From NCBI RefSeq assembly GCF_963675065.1, contig NZ_OY775906.1, positions 288,001 to 352,000 of the forward strand: DNA of 64,000 nt, written 5' to 3'. The notes below the pieces were generated by a model. That model was not told the DNA's origin and did no database searches. It worked only from the letters and a program-made list of their open reading frames with translations. This DNA comes from an uncultured Draconibacterium sp. (GTDB taxonomy: Bacteria > Bacteroidota > Bacteroidia > Bacteroidales > Prolixibacteraceae). The position numbers and the translations under genes were made by a program. Numbering within the stretch: position 1 is the stretch's first letter; each line of letters opens with the position of its first letter. Below, piece by piece: positions 26,141 to 35,415 of the stretch.

Positions 26141-27841
26141 ATGCGATTAGCGTACCATATTGTTATACTTAGTTTATGCCTATTCTTTATAGACAAGTCA
26201 AATGCTCAAATTAAGGTTGACTTCTCTTTAGCTCTTCCCCAAATAGACAAAAACATTGACAGTCTGTTAAATAGCTATGATGAAAAAGCACCAGGAATCT
26301 CAATTGGGATAGTAGATCACAACAAATTGGTTTATGAAAAACAATTTGGATTAGCAAATATGGAATACCAAATTCCAATAACTGACGAAACATCATTTCA
26401 TGTGGCTTCTGTCTCTAAACAATTTACCGCATTTGCCATTTTGCTATTGGAGGATGAAGGCAAACTTTCTTTAGATGACGATATTAGAAATTATCTTCCG
26501 AAAATGTATAATTTTCACAATACCATTACAATCCGTCACTTACTCAATCATACCAGTGGTTTAAAAGATCAGTTTAATTTATTACGTCTTTCTGGTTGGA
26601 CCCTTGACGATGTAATTACAAATGAACAGGTATTGCGTATTCTTTTCAATCAGAAGACCTTAAATTTTCAACCTAACGAAAAACATATGTATAGTAACTC
26701 TGGCTATACCTTGTTAGCAGAAATTGTAGCAAGAGTATCAAAGATGTCTTTTGCGGAGTTTACAACCAAACGCATTTTTAAACCTTTACAAATGCATCAC
26801 TCTCAATTTGTAGATACAGAAGGCCAGATCGTAAAAAACAAAAGTATTTCCTATTACAAAACCGATTCAACTTATAGAGAAGATCTGTTTAACAACTTCA
26901 GTGTGGGCGCAACAAACCTTAATACAACAATTCTGGATTTGAGTAAATGGGCAAATAACTTTGACACAAAGGTTGTTGGCAATGATAGTATATTCAAAAA
27001 AATGCATACTCAGACACCGTTGAATGATGGAAGTCTTTATGGCTATGCTGGTGGTCAGTTTATTAATACCTATAAAGGTTTTAAACGAATTGAACATAGT
27101 GGTCAGGATGCCAGTTATCAGGCATACTTAGCAAGATTTCCGGAACTCGATTTGAGCATCATTTTTACAAACACCAATGGCGAAATTAATGGTGCACGAA
27201 TGGTTTACGATATTATGGATATTTGCCTGGAACCTTGCCTTGTCAATAAAAAAACTTCATCACCAGAAAAACTATTAACCCATAAAAAAACAATTCAAAA
27301 AGCAACTTCATATTTAAAACAATTTGAAGGTTATTACTGGGATGAAGGAGATAAATATTCCCGTCAAATTAAAGTAGAAAACGACACCTTAAAATTCATT
27401 ACCCAAAATGGGAAAACAGCTTTAGTTCCGGTTGACGAGCAAGAGTTTGAAATGAATATAAAAGAGTATGTTGCACTATCTTTCAATGCTGATCAGATGA
27501 TAATGACACTGGATGATGGATACCAAATCGTTTCAGATAAATATATTCCTGCAAACTACAATTCTAAAACCCTTAAAGAATTTAATGGCCGATATTATAG
27601 TCCTGAATTAAATGCATACTACACATTCAGTACGGACGAAAATGCATTAGTAGCAAATCATACACGACTAGGCGATTTTAAATTAAATGCTATTAAAAAT
27701 GACTACTTTCTTGGAAACAAAGGTTCCTTTCTGAAAGTTGTTTTTTTAAGAAACAAATCAAAAGAAGTTATAGGTTTTAAAGTTTCAAGTAGTAGAGCAA
27801 AAGATGTTCAATTCAATAAAATGAAATATTCAAGGAAATAG
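26141..27841 (+). CDS. Serine hydrolase, class C beta-lactamase fold, with extra C-terminal domain
   Basis: 566 residues. Signal peptide MRLAYHIVILSLCLFFIDKSNAQ. The catalytic motif is SVSKQF (SxxK, at about residue 91), the second motif is YSNSGY (YxN, about 189), and the third is the HSGQDASYQA region (HxG-like, about 325). The fold covers ~30-370; the last ~190 residues (YLKQFEGYYWDEGDKYSRQI, FNGRYYSPELNAYYTFS) are the lipocalin-like tail seen on many Bacteroidota serine hydrolases. Periplasmic esterase or D-aminopeptidase activity is more likely than antibiotic resistance. It follows the OruR-like AraC gene and its promoter module G1. Confidence 0.88.
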   Translation: MRLAYHIVILSLCLFFIDKSNAQIKVDFSLALPQIDKNIDSLLNSYDEKAPGISIGIVDHNKLVYEKQFGLANMEYQIPITDETSFHVASVSKQFTAFAILLLEDEGKLSLDDDIRNYLPKMYNFHNTITIRHLLNHTSGLKDQFNLLRLSGWTLDDVITNEQVLRILFNQKTLNFQPNEKHMYSNSGYTLLAEIVARVSKMSFAEFTTKRIFKPLQMHHSQFVDTEGQIVKNKSISYYKTDSTYREDLFNNFSVGATNLNTTILDLSKWANNFDTKVVGNDSIFKKMHTQTPLNDGSLYGYAGGQFINTYKGFKRIEHSGQDASYQAYLARFPELDLSIIFTNTNGEINGARMVYDIMDICLEPCLVNKKTSSPEKLLTHKKTIQKATSYLKQFEGYYWDEGDKYSRQIKVENDTLKFITQNGKTALVPVDEQEFEMNIKEYVALSFNADQMIMTLDDGYQIVSDKYIPANYNSKTLKEFNGRYYSPELNAYYTFSTDENALVANHTRLGDFKLNAIKNDYFLGNKGSFLKVVFLRNKSKEVIGFKVSSSRAKDVQFNKMKYSRK

Positions 27842-27902
27842 AACAACCATATTAAAATGAGTTGCTTCCAATGGATCAATCAAACATTAAAAACTGTATT
27901 AA

Positions 27903-29288
27903 ATGAAAAAAATATTATTATTCGCCATTATTCTTGTTCCATTTCTGATCAGGGCACAGGACATCACCGGAAAATGGAACGGATTGCTTAAAGTCCAGAA
28001 TATGGAACTTACGCTGGTATTTCACATATCTAAAGAGGACTCGGAATTTAGCACAATTATGGACAGCCCCGATCAAAAAGCTATTGGCATAGCCACCAGC
28101 TCAACAAGTTTTAAAAATTCGACATTAATAATTGAAATAGCAGAGTTGGGAGCCCGATACAAGGGACAATATAATGATGGTGTATTTGAAGGTACCTTTT
28201 ATCAGGTAAATCAATCCTTTCCGTTAAATCTAACTACCAATGAGGTCGCAAAAAAGAAGCTCAACAGGCCTCAGGAACCGAAAAAGCCCTATCCCTATTT
28301 TAGCGAAGAAGTGAGTTTCCCGGGTGGTGCTCCCGATGTAAAATTAGCAGGAACCCTTACCATACCAAAGGGAGAAGGTCCATTTGCAGTGGCTGTTTTG
28401 ATCAGTGGTAGCGGCCCTCAGAATAGAGATGAAGAGTTCTTAACTCATAAACCTTTTCTTGTTCTGTCAGACTATTTGACCAGAAAGGGAATTGCCGTCT
28501 TACGTTATGACGATCGGGGATTCGCCGCATCAACCGGCAACCACGCTACTGCTACATCCGAAGATTTTGCCAATGATGTAAGAGCTGCCATTGCTTATCT
28601 AAAAACAAGAAATGAAATTGATCAGGAACATATTGGACTTATCGGGCATAGCGAGGGAGGTTTGATTGCACCAATGGTTGCTGCAACAAATACAGATTTG
28701 GCTTTCATCGTACTCCTAGCTGGACCTGGTGTTCCAGGCGATCAAATACTGCTCAAACAATCAGAGTTAATTGGTAAAGCGTCCGGATTAAATGAAAATG
28801 ATATTCAAAAGGAATTAACAATGGGGAGGAATATTTTTGAATTATTCCACAAATATGGAGAGAGTGATTCATTTGAAATCATGCTAAGGGAATATCTTGA
28901 AGATGCGATAACAGAAGAAAATAAGATCCCGGGAGAAAAGACCAAAGAGGAATACATTCAGCTGCTGATGTCACCATTTAAAATGCCTTGGTACAGATAC
29001 TTTATCAGCTATGATCCGGCCAAGGTTCTAAGACAAGTTCAATGTCAGGTACTCGCACTTAACGGATCTCTTGATGTTCAGGTAGCACCTGAAAATCTGG
29101 AATACATAGAGAAAGCCATTAAAGAAGGAGGAAATAAAAAAGTTACCATTAAGGAATATCCCAATATGAACCACCTGTTTCAGAAATGCATTACAGGCTC
29201 ATTGGATGAGTATCCGACAATTGAACAGACCATAGATCCAATGGTTTTAAATGATATTTCAAATTGGATTGAAAAACAAATTAAATGA
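27903..29288 (+). CDS. Secreted alpha/beta hydrolase (S9-like esterase/acyl hydrolase)
   Basis: 461 residues. Signal peptide MKKILLFAIILVPFLIRAQ. An N-terminal ~110-residue beta domain (GKWNGLLKVQNMELTLVFHI) precedes an alpha/beta fold: FPGGAPDVKLAGTLTIP, ISGSGPQNRDEE (oxyanion loop), RYDDRGFAASTG, nucleophile elbow LIGHSEGGLIAP, acid in LNGSLDVQV and His in YPNMNHLFQKC. Same architecture as the hydrolase at 39972. It starts 62 bases after the serine hydrolase and is probably in its operon. Function inferred as peptidase/esterase in the periplasm. Confidence 0.87.
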   Translation: MKKILLFAIILVPFLIRAQDITGKWNGLLKVQNMELTLVFHISKEDSEFSTIMDSPDQKAIGIATSSTSFKNSTLIIEIAELGARYKGQYNDGVFEGTFYQVNQSFPLNLTTNEVAKKKLNRPQEPKKPYPYFSEEVSFPGGAPDVKLAGTLTIPKGEGPFAVAVLISGSGPQNRDEEFLTHKPFLVLSDYLTRKGIAVLRYDDRGFAASTGNHATATSEDFANDVRAAIAYLKTRNEIDQEHIGLIGHSEGGLIAPMVAATNTDLAFIVLLAGPGVPGDQILLKQSELIGKASGLNENDIQKELTMGRNIFELFHKYGESDSFEIMLREYLEDAITEENKIPGEKTKEEYIQLLMSPFKMPWYRYFISYDPAKVLRQVQCQVLALNGSLDVQVAPENLEYIEKAIKEGGNKKVTIKEYPNMNHLFQKCITGSLDEYPTIEQTIDPMVLNDISNWIEKQIK

Positions 29289-29358
29289 TAACAACACTTT
29301 TTAATCCAAATAAAAGTACCCGGTGCTAATATCGAAAGTTGCAAAAACAAAATAAGAA

Positions 29359-30465
29359 ATGATAAAACACTTTCTGTTAATATTGCTACTAATTGGCATT
29401 TTTATTCCAAAATCGCAGTGCCAGAATAAAACAATTTCTTTGGATAACAACGTTTTTAATAAAACCGATACTTATCTCAACGAAATGATTGACAGCTTGA
29501 ATATTGTCGGATTAAACTATGCTGTTTTAATAGATAATGAACTTGTGCATGAAAAAGCTTTTGGAGTAGCCAATATTCAACTTCAGGTTCCAATGATATT
29601 GGATCATTCTTTTCCGGTGGCTTCCATTTCTAAACTATTTAGTTCGATTGCGCTTCTTCAATTATTAGGTATTCATAATCGAAGTGTCGATGAAACTGTG
29701 GAAGAATTTCTTCCGGACAGAAAAGATTTACCGGAAGCCTGGAGAAAACTAAGCTTGAAACAACTCCTGTCTCATACTTCGGGAATTCCCGATCAAATCG
29801 ATTACCAAATTTATTTGGCTCCGGAGAGTGAAAAAATGGTGATTGATGCCTTGAAAGACAAAGCATTTAGCTCAAAGCCAGGAACAGAATCAAAATACAA
29901 CGCCACCGGATTTTTACTGGTTCGAATCATAATTGAAAAACTGGCAAACCAGGATTTTGAATCGTATATGCAAGAGCAATTTTTTGATAAATTAGGATTA
30001 AATTCTGCCGAATATGGCGGCTTTAAAAAGGTTATTCCCAATAGGGTGACTTGCTATCAAAATATAGATGGCAATTTAGAAATGTTCCCATTAAACTATT
30101 CACCTCCTATGTATGCCGGTGCTGGCTTGAATATCTCTATAATCGATTTAGTAAAATGGTTTCAGATACTTCAAGATGAAAAAATAGTACCTCAAGAACA
30201 GCTCGAAAAAATCTGGACACCAATCAAACTAAACAATGGAAAAGATGGAAGTTTTGGGTTAGGCTGGGAGTCCTATATCCTTCAAGATGGATATAGAATG
30301 GTCGGTCACGGTGGCGCAGGTATCTCATCCTTTAGACATTATCGGAATGAAACAGAAAATCAAAATGTCACAGTAGTCTTGTTGACCAATGGAGCCTATA
30401 ACTGGAAGATAAGACCAAATCAAATAAACTCAGTCATTGCAAGTTTAATAATTGAAAATGAATAA
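29359..30465 (+). CDS. Serine hydrolase, class C beta-lactamase fold
   Basis: 368 residues. Signal sequence MIKHFLLILLLIGIFIPKSQCQ. Catalytic SISKLF (SxxK) near 96, YNATGF (YxN-like) near 180 and VGHGGAGISSF (HxG) near 317. Lacks the lipocalin-like C-terminal tail of the paralogue at 26141. It lies 70 bases after the alpha/beta hydrolase. A truncated relic of a close homologue sits at 35412. Periplasmic hydrolase of unknown substrate. Confidence 0.87.
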   Translation: MIKHFLLILLLIGIFIPKSQCQNKTISLDNNVFNKTDTYLNEMIDSLNIVGLNYAVLIDNELVHEKAFGVANIQLQVPMILDHSFPVASISKLFSSIALLQLLGIHNRSVDETVEEFLPDRKDLPEAWRKLSLKQLLSHTSGIPDQIDYQIYLAPESEKMVIDALKDKAFSSKPGTESKYNATGFLLVRIIIEKLANQDFESYMQEQFFDKLGLNSAEYGGFKKVIPNRVTCYQNIDGNLEMFPLNYSPPMYAGAGLNISIIDLVKWFQILQDEKIVPQEQLEKIWTPIKLNNGKDGSFGLGWESYILQDGYRMVGHGGAGISSFRHYRNETENQNVTVVLLTNGAYNWKIRPNQINSVIASLIIENE

Positions 30466-30710
30466 TATTTTATCTACTCCAGAAGATATAATAATCCTGA
30501 AAAGAAAGGCTGGGCAGGTGTTGAGAAAGGAGAAGTTTATTGGGTAAAAGCTGATGTACTCTTCAATACAAAATCAGAATAAACATTAACAGGTTCTATG
30601 TTGAAAGGGCTTAACAGACAAAGTAATTTTAGTCGTGCCTTCAAAAAACGGACAAATCAATCCCCGTTAGAATTTCATAAAATCCACTAAAAAATACTTC
30701 TGGCGCAAAG
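30466..30710 (+). pseudogene. Relic zone: gene-tail fragment and decayed 3' end of an AraC regulator gene
   Basis: Around 30470-30582 one frame reads YNNPEKKGWAGVEKGEVYWV then a stop, the tail of an unidentified gene. From 30607 a frame reads GLNRQSNFSRAFKKRTNQSP and LEFHKIH then a stop, which matches the end of the AraC regulator at 24957 (SEQSAFSRAFKNWTNQSP, VEYRKIQ). The match continues past the stop into the downstream promoter module. This is a partial segmental duplication of 25870-26060. Confidence 0.7.
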
Positions 30711-30766
30711 TGTCAAAAGGTTGGCGTTAAGAGTCAAGCATTGCTCCGCCTTCCAGCGTAATTTGG
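30711..30766 (+). promoter_or_regulatory. Promoter module, GTCAA type (copy G2)
   Basis: TGTCAA (30711) and AGTCAA (30732) are 21 bp apart, with TAATTTGG (30759-30766) 27 bases after the second half-site. Same layout as G1. The similarity continues ~45 bases beyond the -7 box (GAATAATTA, AAATTCAA, GATAATA). Confidence 0.6.
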
Positions 30767-30803
30767 CTTTATGAATAATTACATCTGTAAAATTCAATGC
30801 AAA

Positions 30804-31817
30804 ATGAGAGATAATATCTTGGCACCCGAAAGTGCCAGAAAGATAAATAACAGCTCGTTAGAAGATGGTCTGAAACGACAAGGGCATTTTTTCCGAATCG
30901 AAACAATAAGAAAAAGGAATAAGCAATGGAAAGTGGAACGGAGATTCAAACTGGATTTTATAGCTGGCGCCAAATTTCTGAGAAATGTATTCATCCTGCT
31001 CAGTTTGATTACGCTTATTTTTGTTATTGCATCCTGTACAAAAGATGATGAACACGCAGATCCCATCAATCACTTCGTATACATTCCGGACAATCAATTT
31101 GAATCCATACTGATTGAGCAAAACATAGATTCAGATGGAGTTGTCAATCAAAAAATTTTGAAAACAGATGCTTTAAATGTTACCCATTTAGATCTAAACC
31201 TCTCTGCTTCCAATATGTATATTGAGGACTTAACAGGAATTAAGGGATTCACTAACATTACTTTTCTTTCTGCTTCAGGTCATCTGATAAGAGATATTGA
31301 TCTAAGCCATAACACGCTTTTGGATACGGTGCTGCTTCAGGCAAATGAGCTTCATTCCATTTATGGGCTGTCAAAACTAGATAACTTAATAAAACTTGAC
31401 CTGTCCTGGAATGTGCTGGATTCTCTTTCTTTTAAAAGTGAAACCATTGAAATATTACTGGCCACTAATAATCATTTAAAATTCGTTGAAGTTGAAAATG
31501 CAGATAAGCTAAAAGGTATAATTTTAACCAGCAACAAGCTTTCTTCTGTAAATCTCGACACGTACCCGTTATTAGAAACGCTGCTGCTTTCTGACAATCT
31601 TTTGCAAACCATTGACCTTGGGCAAAACACTAATTTGAACTACCTGTACATATCGATTAATTCATTGTCGGAGCTCAGTGTAAGCAGCAACCAAAATCTT
31701 GTGGATTTAAGGGTAGATCGCAATCCCGATTTAACCTGCATTCATATCAATAATAACCAGGAGATTCCAAGCGTATCACTTTCTGAATATCAGGAATTGA
31801 GTGCGAATTGCAACTAG
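30804..31817 (+). CDS. Leucine-rich-repeat lipoprotein
   Basis: Open frame to 31817. The ATG at 30771 is unlikely as start: the -7 box ends at 30766 and bases up to ~30815 align with the untranslated leader after module G1. ATG 30804 is the first within the expected transcript; GTG 30933 would give the best lipoprotein signal (FLRNVFILLSLITLIFVIASC cut to LxxC with Cys in IASC). The mature part is acidic, then irregular leucine-rich repeats: VTHLDLNLSASNMYIEDLTG, IRDIDLSHNTLLDTVLLQAN, LIKLDLSWNVLDSLSF, LNYLYISINSLSELSVSSNQ. Surface or periplasmic binding protein, target unknown. Controlled by the same module type as the serine hydrolase operon. Confidence 0.7.
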   Translation: MRDNILAPESARKINNSSLEDGLKRQGHFFRIETIRKRNKQWKVERRFKLDFIAGAKFLRNVFILLSLITLIFVIASCTKDDEHADPINHFVYIPDNQFESILIEQNIDSDGVVNQKILKTDALNVTHLDLNLSASNMYIEDLTGIKGFTNITFLSASGHLIRDIDLSHNTLLDTVLLQANELHSIYGLSKLDNLIKLDLSWNVLDSLSFKSETIEILLATNNHLKFVEVENADKLKGIILTSNKLSSVNLDTYPLLETLLLSDNLLQTIDLGQNTNLNYLYISINSLSELSVSSNQNLVDLRVDRNPDLTCIHINNNQEIPSVSLSEYQELSANCN

Positions 31818-31854
31818 TAAAAGATATCAAAACAATTATTAATCATTATTAAAC

Positions 31855-32694
31855 ATGGAACAGAAAATTTTAGTAATCGGCGGCACTGGTAAGACCGGTA
31901 GCCGTGTAGCAAAGAACTTATCACAATTAGGCCATGACGTGAGAATAGCAGGTAGAAAAACTAATCCGGTATTTGATTGGGAAAATCCGGATACTTATGA
32001 TGCCGCTTTAAAGGACATGGACCGCGCATACATCGTGTATTATCCGGATTTAGCAGTGCCGGGAGCAAGAGATGCGATACGAACACTAACTGATAAAGCT
32101 TTAAAAGCAGGATTAGATAAAGTGGTGTTACTCTCAGGAAAAGGTGAAAAGGAAGCAGAAGCATGCGAACAGATTGTTGCAGATTCAGGACTGAACTATA
32201 CAATTGTTAGAGCTTCCTGGTTCAATCAAAATTTTAGTGAAGGTGCATTTTTAGAGTTTATACTAAATGGTACAGTTGCCCTGCCAATGCCCGACGCAAA
32301 AATTCCGTTTGTTGATGCAGATGATATTGCCGAGGTAGTGGCAAAAGTTCTGTTGGATGATTCTTATAATGGAGAAACCGTAACCGTGACAGGTCCAAGG
32401 AAAATGACTTACAAGGAAGCAGTAGAAACAATGGCTGCTGAAATAGGAAGGGAAATTTATTATCACCCCATTTCTTTAGAAGAATTCAAAAATGGAATGA
32501 AAGCAGCCGGATTACCTGATTCGTATGTCTGGTTGTTTAGCTATCTGTTCGAAGAAGTATTAGGAAACCCTGACAATCAGGAGATATCGTATGATGTGCA
32601 AAAGGTGCTGGGAAGAGAAGCAACGGATTTCAAGGATTATGTTACAAAAACGCTGACAACAGGTGTTTGGAATCAGGAAGTTCTTAATAATTAA
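31855..32694 (+). CDS. NmrA-like NAD(P)-binding oxidoreductase (atypical SDR)
   Basis: 279 residues. Rossmann motif VIGGTGKTGSRVAKNL at the N-terminus, ADRAYIVYYP-like strand after DMDRAYIVYYPDLAVPGARD, then YTIVRASWFNQNFSEGAF, characteristic of NmrA-like proteins such as YtfG/QorB-type quinone reductases. No SDR Tyr-x-x-x-Lys catalytic pair. Either a redox sensor or a quinone/flavin reductase. Probably first gene of a six-gene run to 35415. Confidence 0.83.
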   Translation: MEQKILVIGGTGKTGSRVAKNLSQLGHDVRIAGRKTNPVFDWENPDTYDAALKDMDRAYIVYYPDLAVPGARDAIRTLTDKALKAGLDKVVLLSGKGEKEAEACEQIVADSGLNYTIVRASWFNQNFSEGAFLEFILNGTVALPMPDAKIPFVDADDIAEVVAKVLLDDSYNGETVTVTGPRKMTYKEAVETMAAEIGREIYYHPISLEEFKNGMKAAGLPDSYVWLFSYLFEEVLGNPDNQEISYDVQKVLGREATDFKDYVTKTLTTGVWNQEVLNN

Positions 32695-32783
32695 ACAATG
32701 ACAGCGATGAGTAAGTAGTAGCGGGCTTAATAGCCCAATACTATTTGCTTAATTATTTTCAATTAATTCAAAATTTTAAAAAG

Positions 32784-33185
32784 ATGAAAAATATAAATTT
32801 TAAGCATGTAATAATTAGTTGTTTGGTGGTTTATGTCCTCGGTATCCTTGCATATGTTGGATCATATTTTGTGCCAATCATGGAGGATCCAGATCTTCAG
32901 GCCAATATTGTACTTATGGCAGCTATCATTCCTGCTGCTTACATCGGAGCCTACCTGTACTATCGTAGAGGAAACACCACGCATGGGGTGGTTTTAGGAA
33001 TTGTCATGTTTTCGAGTGCTATTGTACTCGATGCAATTATCACTGTTCCAGTATTCATTATTCCAAATGGAGGAAATCATCTCTCATTCTTTGGAGATCC
33101 GGGTTTCTGGCTAATTGGTTTTGAATATGTAGCTGTTGTTATTACATACTGGAAATTAAAGGTGGCAAAACAAGCTCGGGCATAG
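32784..33185 (+). CDS. DUF5367-type small membrane protein
   Basis: 133 residues from the ATG at 32784 (MKNINFKHVIISC); the upstream in-frame ATG at 32745 adds a hydrophilic stretch. Four TM segments: IISCLVVYVLGILAYVGSYF, IVLMAAIIPAAYIGAYLYYR, VVLGIVMFSSAIVLDAII and FWLIGFEYVAVVITYW. Matches DUF5367 as I remember it; no known activity. Inner membrane. Confidence 0.7.
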   Translation: MKNINFKHVIISCLVVYVLGILAYVGSYFVPIMEDPDLQANIVLMAAIIPAAYIGAYLYYRRGNTTHGVVLGIVMFSSAIVLDAIITVPVFIIPNGGNHLSFFGDPGFWLIGFEYVAVVITYWKLKVAKQARA

Positions 33186-33191
33186 CAATAG

Positions 33192-34061
33192 ATGATGAAT
33201 AGAACAAAAAAATATCAGATCGTTATTTTATCTCTTGCTTTCGCATTTTTATTAAATGTCTGCAACAACAGAGAAAGTCTTTATCTGGGGCAAAAGGCAC
33301 CGGGTTTAACCCCTGAGGCTTTTGCTCCAGGTATTGTTAGTACTGAATATTATGAATATAGTGGAACCTTCACTCCGGATTTGAAGGAGTTCTATTTTAT
33401 ACGCCAGGGAGGAAAGTATGAAGACCCTACTTTTGTTGTTTTAAAAAATGATAATAATAAATGGCAGGAATCTGTTGTTTCCAAATGGGTTGGGCAACCT
33501 GTTATCTCTCCCGATGGTAAAATCATGCACCTTGGTAAGCGATATATGGAGCGCGCTGAAACGGGATGGTCAGAATTAAAAGAACTTAAAGCTCCCTTTA
33601 ATGATATTCCCATCATGCGCCTATCTTCTTCAATTTATGGAACGTATTATTTCGATTCATACTATAAAGAAAAGCCCGACTTTCCCATAAGGTTTTCACG
33701 TGTAGTAAAGGGCAAGCATGAATCTCCTCGTGAGTTGGGCAAAACCATAAATTCCGGAATCAAAAACATGAACCATCCTTTTATCGCTCCCGATGAATCG
33801 TATATACTATGGGATGCAGTAAAAGAAGGTGGATATGGAAGTTCCGATATTTATATCAGCTTTAAGAAGCAAGATGGTTCATGGGGTAATGCCATCAATT
33901 TGGGAGATAAGGTAAATACAGGAGCCTGGGAAGCTTCTGCATTTGTAAGCCCGGATGGAAAATACCTTTTTTTCTCCAGAAATATCGGATCAGAAAACTA
34001 TGAAAATGTAGATATTTTTTGGGTAGACATTAAAATAATTGAAAATCTAAAAATGAAATGA
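33192..34061 (+). CDS. PD40/TolB-type beta-propeller lipoprotein or secreted protein
   Basis: 289 residues. Signal MMNRTKKYQIVILSLAFAFLLNVC with a possible lipobox LLNVC. WD40-like PD40 repeats are visible: YSGTFTPDLKEFYFIRQGG, GQPVISPDGKIMHLGKRY, NHPFIAPDESYILWDAVKEG and ASAFVSPDGKYLFFSRNIGS. Such propellers bind rather than catalyse. It overlaps the next gene by 4 bases (ATGA), indicating translational coupling. Confidence 0.8.
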   Translation: MMNRTKKYQIVILSLAFAFLLNVCNNRESLYLGQKAPGLTPEAFAPGIVSTEYYEYSGTFTPDLKEFYFIRQGGKYEDPTFVVLKNDNNKWQESVVSKWVGQPVISPDGKIMHLGKRYMERAETGWSELKELKAPFNDIPIMRLSSSIYGTYYFDSYYKEKPDFPIRFSRVVKGKHESPRELGKTINSGIKNMNHPFIAPDESYILWDAVKEGGYGSSDIYISFKKQDGSWGNAINLGDKVNTGAWEASAFVSPDGKYLFFSRNIGSENYENVDIFWVDIKIIENLKMK

Positions 34062-34510
34062 AATTTAGGAAGGCAACAAAAAAAGACCTTGTAAAGATTG
34101 TAGAATTGTTAGCAGATGATGAGTATGGTAGAACAAGAGAAATTTGTCGCGAACCATTACCCATTGAGTACCTAAATGCTTTTGAAAATATAAACAATGA
34201 TCCAACCCAGGAACTTATAGTTGTTGAGAATGATGATCTGGAGATTATTGGTAGCATGCAATTATCATTTCTACAATATCTAACTTATAGAGGAGGATTG
34301 AGAGCTCAGATAGAAGCGGTAAGGGTTAGAAGCGATAAAAGGGGCAATGGAGTAGGAAAAATGATGTTTGAATTGGCTATCAATAGAGCAAAAGAACGGA
34401 ACGCTCATTTACTGCAATTAACAACTGACAAGAAAAGGCCAGAAGCCATTAAATTTTACAAAAATATTGGCTTTGAGGCAACACACGAGGGTATGAAAAA
34501 GCATTTATGA
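34058..34510 (+). CDS. GNAT-family acetyltransferase
   Basis: 150 residues, full GNAT domain. Begins MKFRKATKKDLVKIVELLAD; acetyl-CoA loop VRVRSDKRGNGVGKMMFELA (RGNGVG), then QLTTDKKRPEAIKFYKNIGF and a C-terminal HEGMKKHL. Acceptor unknown. Overlaps the preceding gene by 4 bases. Confidence 0.9.
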   Translation: MKFRKATKKDLVKIVELLADDEYGRTREICREPLPIEYLNAFENINNDPTQELIVVENDDLEIIGSMQLSFLQYLTYRGGLRAQIEAVRVRSDKRGNGVGKMMFELAINRAKERNAHLLQLTTDKKRPEAIKFYKNIGFEATHEGMKKHL

Positions 34511-34536
34511 TAAAGTAGGATAAATTAAATCAAAAA

Positions 34537-35034
34537 ATGAATACAACTATTTTAATTATAACGACAATATTTTCAGGTTTAATGGCCGGATTGTTTTACG
34601 CATGGTCTATTTCAGTGACGCCTGGATTAGCCAAAATTAATGACGTTAGTTATCTGCAGGCATTTCAGTCGATGAACAGGGCAATTTTGAATCCTTTGTT
34701 TTTTGTTGTCTTTTTTGGATTGGTGATATTGCTGCCTGTACTAAGTTATTTATCATTTCAGACTTCAATAAATAACCAGTTTTGGTATGTTATTTTAGCC
34801 ACCATACTCTATTTTATTGGAGTAATGGGCGTAACTATTATTGGCAATGTGCCTTTGAATAATGCTCTGGAGGCATTACAAATAGAATCGATGACACCCG
34901 AGCAAATGGATGAATTCCGAAAAGGCTTTGAAAGCAAATGGAACCGTCTTAACATCATTAGAACAATCAGTTCAACGCTAGCTTTTTTGTTGTTGGTAAT
35001 AGCATGTGCTCGTGAGTTTAAATTTGTTATTTAA
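34537..35034 (+). CDS. DUF1772-type membrane protein
   Basis: 165 residues with four TM segments (ILIITTIFSGLMAGLFYAWS, ILNPLFFVVFFGLVILLPVL, FWYVILATILYFIGVMGVTI, TISSTLAFLLLVIACA) and the conserved GNVPLNNALE motif with the following MTPEQMDEFRKGFESKWNRL of DUF1772. Relatives include anthrone-oxygenase-like proteins; the biochemical role is uncertain. Between the acetyltransferase and another small membrane protein. Confidence 0.8.
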   Translation: MNTTILIITTIFSGLMAGLFYAWSISVTPGLAKINDVSYLQAFQSMNRAILNPLFFVVFFGLVILLPVLSYLSFQTSINNQFWYVILATILYFIGVMGVTIIGNVPLNNALEALQIESMTPEQMDEFRKGFESKWNRLNIIRTISSTLAFLLLVIACAREFKFVI

Positions 35035-35046
35035 AATCAGGTAATT

Positions 35047-35415
35047 ATGGGAATAGTAGCTGGGGTAATTATCATTTTAATAAGTATTGCTCACAACGTT
35101 TATGGTGAAAAGAAACAAATGCCGGAACTGAAAAAGATAACTAATGATTCAATAATGATAGGCTCCTTAAGAATTATGATTTTTCAAGGAGGAATATTGC
35201 TGTTTGCCGTTGGGATAATTCAGGTATTAGTATCAGCTGAGATCATTAAATTACCCGGAATTTCGGCATATTTTCCGATCGGTATTGTTTTAATCAATTT
35301 CATCACAAGCCTGATTATTGCAGGTTTTATCCATCGGGAAGTTTTTAAAGTCACGATTCCTCAATTTGTTGTTTTCTTAATAATTATTGTAATGCAATTT
35401 CTATCATTAGATTGA
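35047..35415 (+). CDS. Small four-TM membrane protein
   Basis: 122 residues, which I do not recognise. TM segments: GIVAGVIIILISIAHNVY, IFQGGILLFAVGIIQVLV, FPIGIVLINFITSLIIAGFI and PQFVVFLIIIVMQFLSL. Starts 12 bases after the DUF1772 gene and ends this operon. No catalytic residues stand out. Confidence 0.6.
   Translation: MGIVAGVIIILISIAHNVYGEKKQMPELKKITNDSIMIGSLRIMIFQGGILLFAVGIIQVLVSAEIIKLPGISAYFPIGIVLINFITSLIIAGFIHREVFKVTIPQFVVFLIIIVMQFLSLD

Noticed and set aside
30771..30803. ATG 30771 as the start of the LRR lipoprotein
   Set aside because: The bases correspond to promoter leader by comparison with 26025-26070, and the -7 box ends only 4 bases upstream.
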